From Acarospora socialis (lineage: Eukaryota; Ascomycota; Lecanoromycetes; Acarosporales; Acarosporaceae): a stretch of DNA of 64,000 nucleotides. Of this stretch, positions 11,990-22,248 are shown in pieces. How positions within the stretch are numbered: the first letter of the stretch is position 1; every line of letters begins with the position of its first letter. Location: positions 1,116,001-1,180,000 of the forward strand of contig JAMYGW020000002.1 of NCBI GenBank assembly GCA_025617375.2. The letters run 5' to 3'. The position numbers were made by a program, and so were the translations under genes. The notes under the pieces were generated by a model. It saw only the letters and a list, made by a program, of their open reading frames with translations, made no database searches and was not told the origin of the DNA.

Positions 11990-14314
11990 ATGGCAGCGCG
12001 TCAGTCTCGACGCCTGCTGAGACCCCTCCTTTACACCTCCGCAGCAGCCGCTCTCGGCGGAGGCCTCCTCTACGTATCCTATCGACCCCGCCGTATACCG
12101 GGCTCGGACCCAGCAGCCGTGCCTCCGCCTACCTATGGCGAAGGAGGGACTTTGAATCCGCCACAGTTTCCCTTGATCAAGAGTCGGGAGGCGCAGATTG
12201 CGGATTTGAAGAGGAGTGCGGGTGGCGCGAGGCAGGGTGTCGATAAACTAGCCCTAGCCAAAGGAGGTCTTTTCGGAGGTGTTTTCGGCTCAAGTGCGGA
12301 TAAGGAGAAGGATAGTGGGGATGAAGATGCTGCTGCGGAGTGCCCATATGATCTGCTGATCATCGGTGGGGGTGCGACGGGGTCCGGAATCGCGCTTGAT
12401 GCAGCGACGAGAGGACTCAAAGTCGCGCTTGTGGAGAGGGACGATTTCAGTAGTGGGACGAGTAGCAAAAGTACCAAATTGGTGCATGGCGGGGTGCGGT
12501 ATCTGGAGAAGGCGGTTTGGGAGTTGGATTATAATCAGTATGCTCTCCGCCAAAAGATCATTGATGTGAGGCAGAGATGGCTGACGTTCGGAAAGATACA
12601 AGCTTGTGAAGGAGGCGTTGCGGGAACGGAAATATTTCTTGGATACGGCGCCGCATCTGTCGATGTGGTTACCTATCATGCTGCCGATCCAGCACTGGTG
12701 GCAGGCGCCTTACTTTTGGGCTGGGACGAAGTTTTACGACTTGTTGGCTGGATCAGAGGGCATTGAAAGCTCGTACTTCTTGACTAAAAGCAAAGCATTG
12801 GATGCGTTTCCGATGCTGAAGAAAGATAATCTTTTCGGCGCTTTGGTGTACTATGGTAAGCGTTCCTTGTGTCGAGAAAGTATATCACGGGCTGAACGTA
12901 AGCAGATGGAGCACATAACGACTCGCGCATGAATGTCTCATTAGCAATGACAGCAGCGCTGTACGGAAGTACAGTCGTGAACCACTTAGAGGTCACAGGC
13001 CTTGAAAAAGACGCATCAGGTAGACTCAACGGCGCCAAGGTCAAAGATCTGATCCAAGAGAAAAACGGAAAGAAGGCGGAAGAGTTCACTATCCGAGCGA
13101 AAGGGATTATCAACGCCACCGGGCCTTTCACAGACTCTATCCGCATGATGGATAATCCGAAGGTCGACGAAATAGTGGCACCGAGTTCGGGCGTGCATGT
13201 GATCCTACCAGGATATTACAGCCCCGCGAACATGGGATTGATCGACCCCTCGACATCGGACGGGCGAGTCATCTTCTTTCTGCCGTGGCAAGGCAACACC
13301 ATAGCAGGAACCACCGACGCCGCCACGAACATAACGCAGAACCCCATCGCAGGCGAGGAAGAAATCAACTGGATCCTCTCCGAGATCCGAGGCTACCTCG
13401 CCCCAGACATCAACGTGCGAAGGAGCGACGTCCTGGCCGCGTGGTCGGGTATCAGACCACTAGTCCGCGACCCTAAAGCCCGCAACACCGAATCTCTCGT
13501 CCGGAACCACCTCGTTACCGTCTCCGACTCCGGCCTCCTGACCTGCGCCGGCGGCAAATGGACGACCTACCGACAGATGGCCGAAGAGTCCGTTGACGAA
13601 GCCATCAAGCTCTACAACCTGCACCCAGGACCCGTAACCGGCGTCCCCGACATCAGCGGCACGGAGATGATCGACGACGCCGCCACCCTCGACGGCACCT
13701 GCCAGACGCACCAAGTACGCCTGATCGGCGCCCACGGCTACTCCAAAACCCTCTTCATCCCTTTGATCCAGCACTTTGGCCTCGAGACCGACGTCGCCCG
13801 GCACCTGGTCGAATCCTACGGCGACCGGGCCTGGACCGTCGCGTCCCTCTCGGCCCCCACCCACGCTCGCTTCCCCGTCCGCGGCCTGCGCATCTCCGCC
13901 CTGTACCCCTTCGTCGACGGCGAGGTGCGCTACGCCGTGCGGCACGAGTACGCGCAGACGGCCGTCGACGTCCTGGCGCGGCGGACGCGCCTCGCCTTCC
14001 TGAACGCCCAGGCTGCCCTCGACGCCCTGCCGACGGTCATCGACCTGATGGCCGAGGAGCTGGGCTGGGGCAAGGCCCGCCGCGAGCTCGAATGGAGAGC
14101 GTCGGTGCACTTCCTGGCCAGCATGGGCTTGCCCAAGAGCAAGCTGGGCGTTACGCGGGCGGACGTCGAGAGCGGGCGGGCGGCGCGCTTCGACGAGCAC
14201 GAGAGGAAATTGGCGTCGAGGGACGCGAGGCCGACGGATGTGTTGGAGAGCGATTCGAGGTTCGAGGAGGGGCATAATCCGGTTATTGGGAAGGAGTCAG
14301 CGGCGAATCGGTAG
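11990..14314 (+). CDS. gut2: FAD-dependent glycerol-3-phosphate dehydrogenase, mitochondrial
   Basis: Oxidises sn-glycerol 3-phosphate to dihydroxyacetone phosphate and passes electrons to ubiquinone at the mitochondrial inner membrane (glycerol use and G3P shuttle). Exons 11990-12537, 12596-12855 and 12906-14314 (introns 58 and 50 bp) give 738 aa. The N-terminus is Arg-rich and precedes a hydrophobic segment ([15 protein letters not shown], residues about 18-32), consistent with import and membrane anchoring. The FAD motif [21 protein letters not shown] is near residues 121-141, followed by [15 protein letters not shown]. After splicing, [19 protein letters not shown] and [15 protein letters not shown] are restored, as in family members. 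The C-terminal helical domain ([19 protein letters not shown]) is present. The last third is markedly richer in G/C third positions than the first. Confidence 0.94.
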
Positions 14315-15256
14315 AGGAGCAAAAAATAAAGAGTCTATCCAATACCCCTTTCGGTGCCGTGCGCGCCTTGGTGAAAGAATGGGTGTTCGTCGTCCGCATA
14401 CATAGGATACGACGCACTCGGAACAGGAGACGTTCCCGGAGGGAAATTCAACCCTCCTCGGCGCCTAGGATACTCTCCATGACGGACCCAATAACTTGGA
14501 TCAGAGACACACGCCTAACTACACCTACCATATCATACGCTACTATACCTCAATCCTCCCCGTCTTAGCCCCCAGGTAGGTAGGTACGTAGCCAAGAGTC
14601 GCTCTCTTACACAATCGAGCGCCGGACTACCTGACTTTACTTTCCTTAATTTGCCATCCTTTCTTTGAATACCGGAGTGTGCTCCTGCTCTCGGCAATAG
14701 AATGGGAAGGATCGAAAGACGCCCTCTGCCAGCATTGTGGCTGCCAAGAACGGAGGCGATAGCCGTCGACGAGGATAGCATCAAGCCCGTCCTTCGTTCC
14801 CGGGAGGGGAGCAGGAGGGAGTACTCTACCGGTCCTGGGTGAGGCGCAGCTTTATCCCGAACCGCAAGCCAGCAGATACGGGAACGCTATGTAATTTCCA
14901 CGACGGGTACCAAAGGACGTGTTATGTTTACAAATCGCACCAGACTCGTGTCCAAAAACGAGTGAGTCGGAAAGAAGCAAAAAGTCCGAACGCCTTCGCT
15001 TCGAGGCCAAACCTAACTGTACACGCACGCTCTAGCATAGCATAACATACGAACAGAGCGCTTGAATCGAGCAAAACGCGTCTATCAAGCTCTCTTCCAT
15101 TACGCTCGCCGGCCAAAAGGCCGGTTGTTGTTCGTAATGGGATCAAAGAACACCCCCGGAAAAGTCCTGACCACCCAGATGAAACGCCTACCCCTCCCCA
15201 CCATACCCCGTTTCCCCGGGTGTGTCCGCTAATGGCGCAAATGACTCGAATCAAAG
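14315..15256. other. Convergent spacer gut2 / zinc-cluster regulator
   Basis: 942 bp between the 3' ends of two convergent genes. An AATAAA lies at 14325-14330 just after the gut2 stop. AGGTAGGTAGGTACGTAG at about 14573-14591 belongs to the recurrent intergenic oligomer family. No gene seen. Confidence 0.5.
14325..14330 (+). terminator. Candidate poly(A) signal of gut2
   Basis: A perfect AATAAA starts 11 bp after the gut2 stop codon. Fungal poly(A) signals are loose, and this one is unusually close to the stop, so the call is tentative. Confidence 0.3.
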
Positions 15257-17659
15257 TTAGCTCTCACGCTGCGCCCAGTCGTCGTAGAAGACGGGTTGGC
15301 CGAGGACGGGATCATTGATGGAGGCCATCTTGAAGCCGTCGCGGTTGAACTGCTCCCAGTCGTTGAGACGCACGTCCAACATGGCCGTGATGTCCATGGG
15401 GCCCGACTCGGGATTGGCCTGCAGCGGCATGGTGTGGTCGGGGAACGGCGTCCAGAAGAGATCCCACGGGTTGCCGGCGGCTGCAGAAGGGGCGGATGTG
15501 ACGGACGAGGTGTTGTTGGTGGAGGTCGTGGTGGTGATGGGCATGATTTCTTCCGTGGCCGAGTGGCGCCGGCCGTGGTTGGGCCGATGTGGCTCGTTTT
15601 GTTGCAGCGGGGCGAAGAATTCGTCCGAATCGGGCGTCGGCAGCATCATTTCTGGGCTGACGGCCGCGGTTGCCTCCTGCACTTCACTGGGAAGGTTGAT
15701 GCCCCATTTGTTGCCGAGGCTGATGATTATGCGGAGGCAGCGGCCGGCGAAGCCGCTGTTCAACGACATTTCTCTCAGAGCTCGGATGCCGTCGGCTAGG
15801 CCGCGGGTTGCTGATGGGGTTGGGAGGTTGAGAAGATGAACGGTCGAGGATGATAGGATGATGTGGTTGAGGATGACGCACACTCGGCGGAGCCCGTAGA
15901 GATTTCGATATCGGGCAACCAAAGATGACACGCTCTCGGCTGATTGGGTGCATATGTCTCGAGGCGACAACTTCGAATCCAGGAGATCGACCTTCAAGAA
16001 AGGTCGGAAAAGGTGGAGAACAACCGTGTGGTAGTACATACTATGCCTTGATCAGGGGACGGCAAAGGTGACGGTGATTGGTACAACTCACTGGAGAAGC
16101 AAGACCTGAGGAAGGGATGTATGCTCGAGTTGCAAGCACTGCGGTAGCGCCTTATACCATCGCGTGTATCGTGAGTTGAAATCTAAAAGTTTTTTGCTGG
16201 TAAATCTTTCTCGAGGTGCGTAGAACATGTAAACACTATCGTTGACAATTTCGGACAGAAGCCCAAACTGAAGTAGAATCCTATTTGTGTGGCTGGGTCC
16301 CTCGGGGCCGTCTGGTACCGTGTTGTTTGTCTCAGTGTACGGCTTCCATGTCTTGAGCTCGATTTGATCAACCAGTGCCGGCTTGTCCAGACTAATGGCG
16401 GCGCGTGGAACCTGACAGATGCGGCCGATACTGATTGCCCATGCACTACGAGAGGGTCAGCTTTCAAAAAAGTAACTGATGCATCATGGCTGGACGTACG
16501 TTTCGAGGGTGAAACAACCCCAGAAGGTGATCTTGCGCACTTCAATCTCCGTTGGCGTGAGGGCGTTGTTACCTGCTGTTTTGAAACAGAGGTGGAGTCC
16601 GAGCTCAAGCGCCATCCTGATACATCTTCCAGAATACTGGTAACCGCTGCTATCTCGGCCACAAGTCCCCTCTCTTATTCCCATTATCGCAAGTGCCTGC
16701 ACGGTGGTCAAAGTCGAGCGTTCGTTTTCGTAGAGTAATCGTCTTGCTTCGGCGAAAAAATGATCGCCGGCGGTATGCGGATCGCTTGGATTCGTCCGTG
16801 CTTCCGGTCGGTCGGAGAAGATACAGGCAACTGAGAGTAAGGCATTCACGAGCAATGGGCTACAGTACTTTGACCGACCCCGTGCCATATCATACAAGAA
16901 GCACTCCTTGGAGAAGAGAACGTAGAATGGATGTTGCCAGCAAAAGTACAACCCCAACAGATGTCCGACGAAATCGGCGTCCCGAGTGACTTTGGTCCAC
17001 GATTCCGATGACACGTCGGGCCGTAGCGGGATTGCGTCGCTGGAGGGCACGAGACCTAAATTCGAGCTGTGCCCGTAATGCCGTGTCTCGCCCGCTTCGT
17101 CCCGCGCCGGTTTCCCCATCAGATCGGAGAAGTCACCCTCGAGTGTCTGTGAATCCGATCGGTCGGGTAATGGTATGCTCTTTTTCAACGATTCCGCGAT
17201 GGCCTCCAAGTTCTCGTCCGCCCGGATTTGTTGCACGATGTCGGCGACCTCGGCCTCCGACGACGACCGGATCGAGGCGACGATGATGCCCAGCGCGCCA
17301 TTGCGCTCTCGCAACGTTTGAATGTCCCGTTTCAATGCGCCCTTCCGTCGGTGATCGCTGTCAATGTCATAGACGCATTCGGTGTGGTAAACGGCAGTAC
17401 ATGTGGAACAAGATGGAGTGCCGCCGTCGCACTGTCTCGTCCAGAGATTGCGTTAGCCTCACAACTGTTGATGAACAGGGCAGGTCTACCAACGGATGGG
17501 GCTATTGGATGTGCTGCATCGTACCTTGGACTTTCGTTTCCGGCACGGAATACATGCGCTGGAGACGCATCTCCGCTTGGAGGAACGAGCCTCAGGGACA
17601 CCATCCAAGTCGGGCGGAGACTCGCCCTGCTCCTCTTTGGGCAGAATCGGTCGTACCAT
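15257..17659 (-). CDS. Zn(II)2Cys6 transcription factor, NirA-like
   Basis: Fungal binuclear zinc-cluster regulator, nuclear. Exons 17525-17659, 16500-17431, 16092-16445 and 15257-16040 (introns 93, 54 and 51 bp) give 734 aa. The cluster is ACIPCRKRKSK|CDGGTPSCSTC..C, with cysteines at residues 36, 39, 46, 53, 56 and 64 (C-x2-C-x6-C-x6-C-x2-C-x7-C); intron 1 sits exactly before the third cysteine. After it comes YDIDSDHRRKGALKRDIQTL, characteristic of the NirA/nitrate-regulator-like branch, and a coiled linker. The fungal-specific regulatory domain spans roughly residues 180-580 (GLYFCWQHPFYVLFSKE, RCIRMALELGLHL, WAISIGRICQVPRAAISLDKP, HMYYHTVVLHLFRPFLK). The tail is Gln/Thr/Ser-rich and probably activating. 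It is transcribed away from the hexose transporter across 2 kb, so it may control that gene; this is inference. Confidence 0.88.
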
Positions 17660-19712
17660 GATCAAGCTCCAACGTTGCTCTTTACCCTGGCATGTCACTT
17701 TAGGATGGAACAGATTGGACAGGGGCCATGATGTATGTAGCAGTATGGTATCATGTACAATGGTAATTCTTGAGTCCGATTGAAAGGCACGAATTGAAAA
17801 GGCGAAGGAGATGGACGCACGGAGCAAAGTCCGGTCTTGACTGGCCTTATAGATGTTAAATCAGACGCTATCTTCGGGTGAGGAGCATGCAGCGCAATCA
17901 CCTGTGATGAATTCCGCCTTCCAGGTGGTAGGTTAGGTAAGGTAGGCTTACTGGCTAAAGAAAAGGTCGTTTACTGATGATGTAATTATTATAACATGTC
18001 AAGATCATCAAATTGTGACGACTGGTTGGTCATCTGAGATTGGTAATAATGCACTGTAAGTACTCATCCTCGTAAATACCTACTTAGGTAGTCATAATAT
18101 ACACCTGATTACAGTCCGTAAAAATAATAGTTACTGCCATCACCTCATTCTGCTTCGCTTCGACCGGAGGCAAGGTCCGCTTTCCATTTAATTGGCTCCA
18201 GTTGCGACGAAGCCTTGCGCCCCAATACCTCATTCCTTCCCGTCCAGCCATCTGTCCATCCTCTAACATGGTTGACTTTTCATTGCACGGAAGGACCTCC
18301 GCAGGAATAAGGGTTTAACATCGAAGTCCCTGCAGTATGTATGATCCATCGAAGATCGCTCTGTGGGGCCAGGCAGGAATTGATGGGACTGAGCTCCAAG
18401 TTGTGAAGGGCAACAGCCGAGAGTGACTTCTGATTATCTAAGACGAACATGCCGAGCGAACCAGCCGGCATGAAAAAGCAGAATCGACAAAGCGATCTAA
18501 GGAGTCTGTTGAAGGGTGGGTATGTTGGGAATTCTCATTCTAACTGCTTGTGGCCTTGACAGAGAGGTCGTCGGTGAACGACAGGATTAGTAATATCGTC
18601 GGTTGAGTATCTAGTCTACAACTATATTGTACTGTGATAGGTAGCGTGAAACCTAAGAAAGTCTAATATGACTGACTGTCGTTCGTCCTTGGCGGCGAAG
18701 CGATTGGCTGAGAGAATTGACAGCACGTGATTTGAGCCTCATCCCAAGCAGAAATCCACCCACACGGTCCTAGCTGGAGGGCCGAAGGTCCGGAAGTGAA
18801 AGATTGATCTTTGCAAAGAAGTAGTCCCCTGCCTCAGATTCTGAGGTGGCCTCTATGCTTGTACTCCGTACGAGGTCCTCACTGGTCTTAGTCCTGGCAC
18901 TTGAGCATTGTCTTGTTTGTTTACGAATCCAAAGCAGGTAACTGGTCTGAGTCTATCGAGGCGTGAATACGAGAAGAAAGATGTTTGACTGAGGGAGCCG
19001 CATCGATTTCAATTGGGGCTTAGTCAGAACTGTTACCCGTCAGGTAAGAGTACATACACAACCACAAAGGTTTACAACCCTCTAAACCGTAAATGGCAAG
19101 CAAGACGAGGAACGTCGACTACATGTACCGTTGCGACGATGAAGGCCTGTCGGAAATGTCCCATCCGAGAGATGAAGGCTGTTTCGATGGCTTCGCGCAC
19201 CATGACCATTCGAGTCATCCTGTAGCAGGTGGGCAGACACCTGGAAGGGTTCACTTGTTGCTGTGTCGCTCTTTCCTGCCGTCCAAGTTGAGGGAGCGTC
19301 CTTGCATTTCGACAAGTCAAACATAAGCTGAGTCTCCAGGGTATTGCAAGGCTGACTTGGTCGAGCTTTGTATCTGGTAACCGTCTCAGATCCAAGAGCG
19401 TTTGGGATGTGTCAGCCGAGGCTTCCTCTCATAACCATTACACCGTCGTCATTGCAAGATATAGATCCCTTTATTTAAATCTCGTCCGTAAAGTTAGTCA
19501 GTCCGTTTCTTCAAGGGCCTGCCAAGCCCAATGTATGAGAGTTGTTGGTGTGAATGGGCCCGAGCGGGCCGGTAGATATATTCGAGGTAGCTGCAACTTA
19601 GATGATTCGAGTTCCTTCCTCTTTCTCCATGTAGTCGAGATTATTGTTGAACCGAAAGCATGCGTGGCCGACAAACCCGAATTCAACACAATCATTGCCC
19701 TTCTTATCAACA
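17660..19712. promoter_or_regulatory. 2-kb divergent region, regulator / hexose transporter
   Basis: Long upstream region shared by the zinc-cluster regulator (minus) and the hexose transporter (plus). I see no gene. It contains TACTCCGTA at 18862-18870 and several AGGTA/TACCT oligomers (17924-17945, 18076-18091). Long shared intergenic DNA next to a regulator and a sugar transporter is common for strongly regulated fungal promoters. No binding sites could be assigned. Confidence 0.45.
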
Positions 19713-21589
19713 ATGGCAATCCATCCCATGCGGATGTTAGAAACATCTAAGCAAATAGGTGGTGGCGCTTCAGATGAGACGTTGCATCCACCCAGCGGAA
19801 TCGAGGACGGTGGTTATGATATCTCTCCAACTCCGCTGCTGACATGGCGGATGTTCATTCTAGGTGTCCTGGCCTCCATGGGTGGACTGATCTTTGGGGT
19901 AGATTTTTCAAACCAATCAATCATTCAACGCTGTTTCTGACCATGAACAGTATGACACGGGCCAGATTTCAGGCTTCCTGAACATGGAGGACTTTCTTCA
20001 ACGTTTCGGTCAGCTGGATTCCAGTGGGAATTACTACTTCAGTAATACCAGATCCGGTCTTGTCGTTGGCTTAGTATGTGAAGGCGACCTGTGACCTGTC
20101 CACTGTGTTGACATCGGCTGATCTTCAGTAGCTCTCCATCGGTACTCTCATTGGCGCCTTGATCTCCGCGCCGGTAGCAGACCGATTCGGCCGGAAATGG
20201 TCAATCTGCTTCTGGTGCCTCATTTTCGACGTGGGAGTCGTCGTCCAGATCGCTTCCAGTGCGAAATGGTATCAGCTTGCCATTGGCCGCTTGATCGCTG
20301 GTTTTGGCGTGGGAGCGCTCAGTGTCGTAGTTCCCATGTATCAGAGCGAAAGTGCTCCGAGTAAAGTGCGAGGAGCTATAGTCAGGTAAGCTCTGGTCCC
20401 GCAGGCTATCGCATACATTCCGTACATGGTAGTGCCAGCTGCTGACGTTGTCGGTAGTTCGTATCAGCTCTTCATCACCCTTGGGATACTGATCGCCGAG
20501 TGCATCAACTTTGGGACCGAGGCTCGACCGACTTCCCAGTCATGGCGGATACCAATGGGTATCGGTTTTCTGTGGTCTTCAGTATTGGGTATTGGCATCG
20601 TCCTCATGCCAGAGGCCCCAAGATATGCATACCGCAAGGGAAATGTAGATGCAGCGACGAGAACGATGACGCGACTCCACGGTGTCTCCGCCAACCATAT
20701 AACCATTGCCAAGGAACTGGGGGAAATCCAAAAGAAGATCGACGCAGAGCGGGCAGAGGGTCCAGGCCCTTGGTACGAGGTGTTCACCGGGCCAAGGATG
20801 GCCTATCGGACCATTCTTGGGGTTACGCTTCAGGCATTACAACAACTGACTGGCGCCAACTTCTTCTTCTATTATGGGACGAGGTAGCACTTGGCCTTTG
20901 CACCCGGCGCGGAACGTTTGCTGACCATGTACAGTATATTCCGTTCCACTGGCTTGAACAACAGTTATGTAACACAGATGATTCTTGGTACGGTCAACGT
21001 CGTCATGACCTTCCCGGGTCTCTACCTTGTCGAACGCTTTGGTCGTCGAAAATGTCTGATCGCGGGGGCTCTGTGGATGTTTGTGTGTTTCATGGTGTTC
21101 GCTTCCGTCGGCCACTTCGCCTTGGACCAGCGGGCCCCGGAAAACACTCCTCAAGCGGGTGTCGCCATGATTGTATTCGCTTGTCTGTTCATTGCCGCCT
21201 TCGCCAGCACGTGGGGACCGATGGTTTGGGCCGTCGTCGCCGAGCTCTATCCCTCCCGTTACCGGGCAAAGTGCATGGCCATCTCGACTGCCTCGAACTG
21301 GCTCTGGAATTTCCTCATCGCGTTCTTCACCCCGTTTATCACATCGGCTATTGACTTCCGCTATGGGTATGTCTTTGCCGGTTGCTGTCTTGCCGCCGCC
21401 GTCATTGTCTACTTCACTCTCATGGAGAGTCGAGGTAGGACACTCGAGGAGGTAGACACCATGTACACCTTGGGGGTTCCACCTCGGAAGAGTAGCAAGT
21501 ACGTCGCGCCGGAAACCGAGTCGCCGGTAGGGCAGAATGGTGTCAAAGCACAGACTCGAGGGGTCCCAACGACGGAGAAAGTCCAATAG
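19713..21589 (+). CDS. MFS hexose (HXT-type) transporter
   Basis: Plasma-membrane 12-TM sugar/proton symporter of the SP family, most like fungal high-affinity glucose transporters. Exons 19713-19898, 19951-20073, 20132-20385, 20458-20883 and 20935-21589 (introns 52, 58, 72 and 51 bp) give 547 aa with all phases matching. Family marks: GGLIFG|YDTGQISGFLNMEDF after splicing, the loop 2-3 motif DRFGRK, VVPMYQSE, the PESPR equivalent PEAPRYAYRKG, QQLTGANFFFYYGT, the loop 8-9 motif ERFGRRK and AELYPSRYRAKCMAIST. The cytosolic tail is short and charged, without the long C-terminal extension of the glucose sensors Snf3/Rgt2/Rco3, so a true carrier is more likely than a sensor. The start could also be the in-frame ATG at 19728 or 19734. 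It precedes the rhodopsin-FucP fusion on the same strand. Confidence 0.9.
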
Positions 21590-22248
21590 TTCCGGTAGCT
21601 AGACTTGATACCTGACAGTGCTTTAGGTAACTATAACTTTTCGGGTCAACAGTAGTACAGCAATTTCAGTGAAAACTAGCGCTCCATGTGATCGGCGTTA
21701 GGGCAGACAGGTCACATCGATATTTAATAACTCGGTACAAAGTACAGTACCTAAGCAGCTGCCAAACGAACGAGCGTGGAATTCTTCTGCGGGGTAAGGC
21801 ACTCGGGCGAAGTTAAATCACAGTTAAGGCGAACCTAAACAGGCTCACTTTCATGTTGCGGGATCAGGCTGTCGCTTGGTGGGGTTCGTCCTACCTTTAG
21901 GTAATCCGTTACAGAGTAGGTACTCTGTACCTTATCTTGCCCACATGGCAGAGAAACTTGGGGGTCCGAGGTTTTACTTTTAACAGCTGACGTCAGGTAG
22001 CGGGTCAATTCGTCCCTACGCCAAGTCATCCCCAACCAATGCGAGATGAGCTTAAGCTTTCCCTGCTCTTTGGGGGTTGGTTACTTCTCATCCGGTCCGC
22101 CCTCCGCGTATCCTTCATTATTAACAAGCCTGCACTCCGCATTCAAGTGGAGTCGACGAGGTCTATGTCGACGGTGATGGATACCTGGAATAATCCGGCC
22201 GCTCATCAAGCTGGGTAACAGAGCTGCGGGTAATCGGCTGAGGCCCTC
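21590..22248. other. Spacer hexose transporter - fusion gene
   Basis: 659 bp holding the transporter 3' UTR and the promoter of the fusion gene. It contains GTAGGTACTCTGTACCTTA at about 21915-21933 and TACCTTTAGGTAA at 21892-21904. No gene seen. Confidence 0.5.

Noticed and set aside
13460-14275. 271-codon open frame on the minus strand over gut2
   Set aside because: Antisense by-product of the GC3-rich end of gut2; the sense strand has full family conservation.
15296-15839. Two plus-strand frames over the zinc-cluster regulator
   Set aside because: Antisense to the conserved C-terminal exon; no conserved motif.
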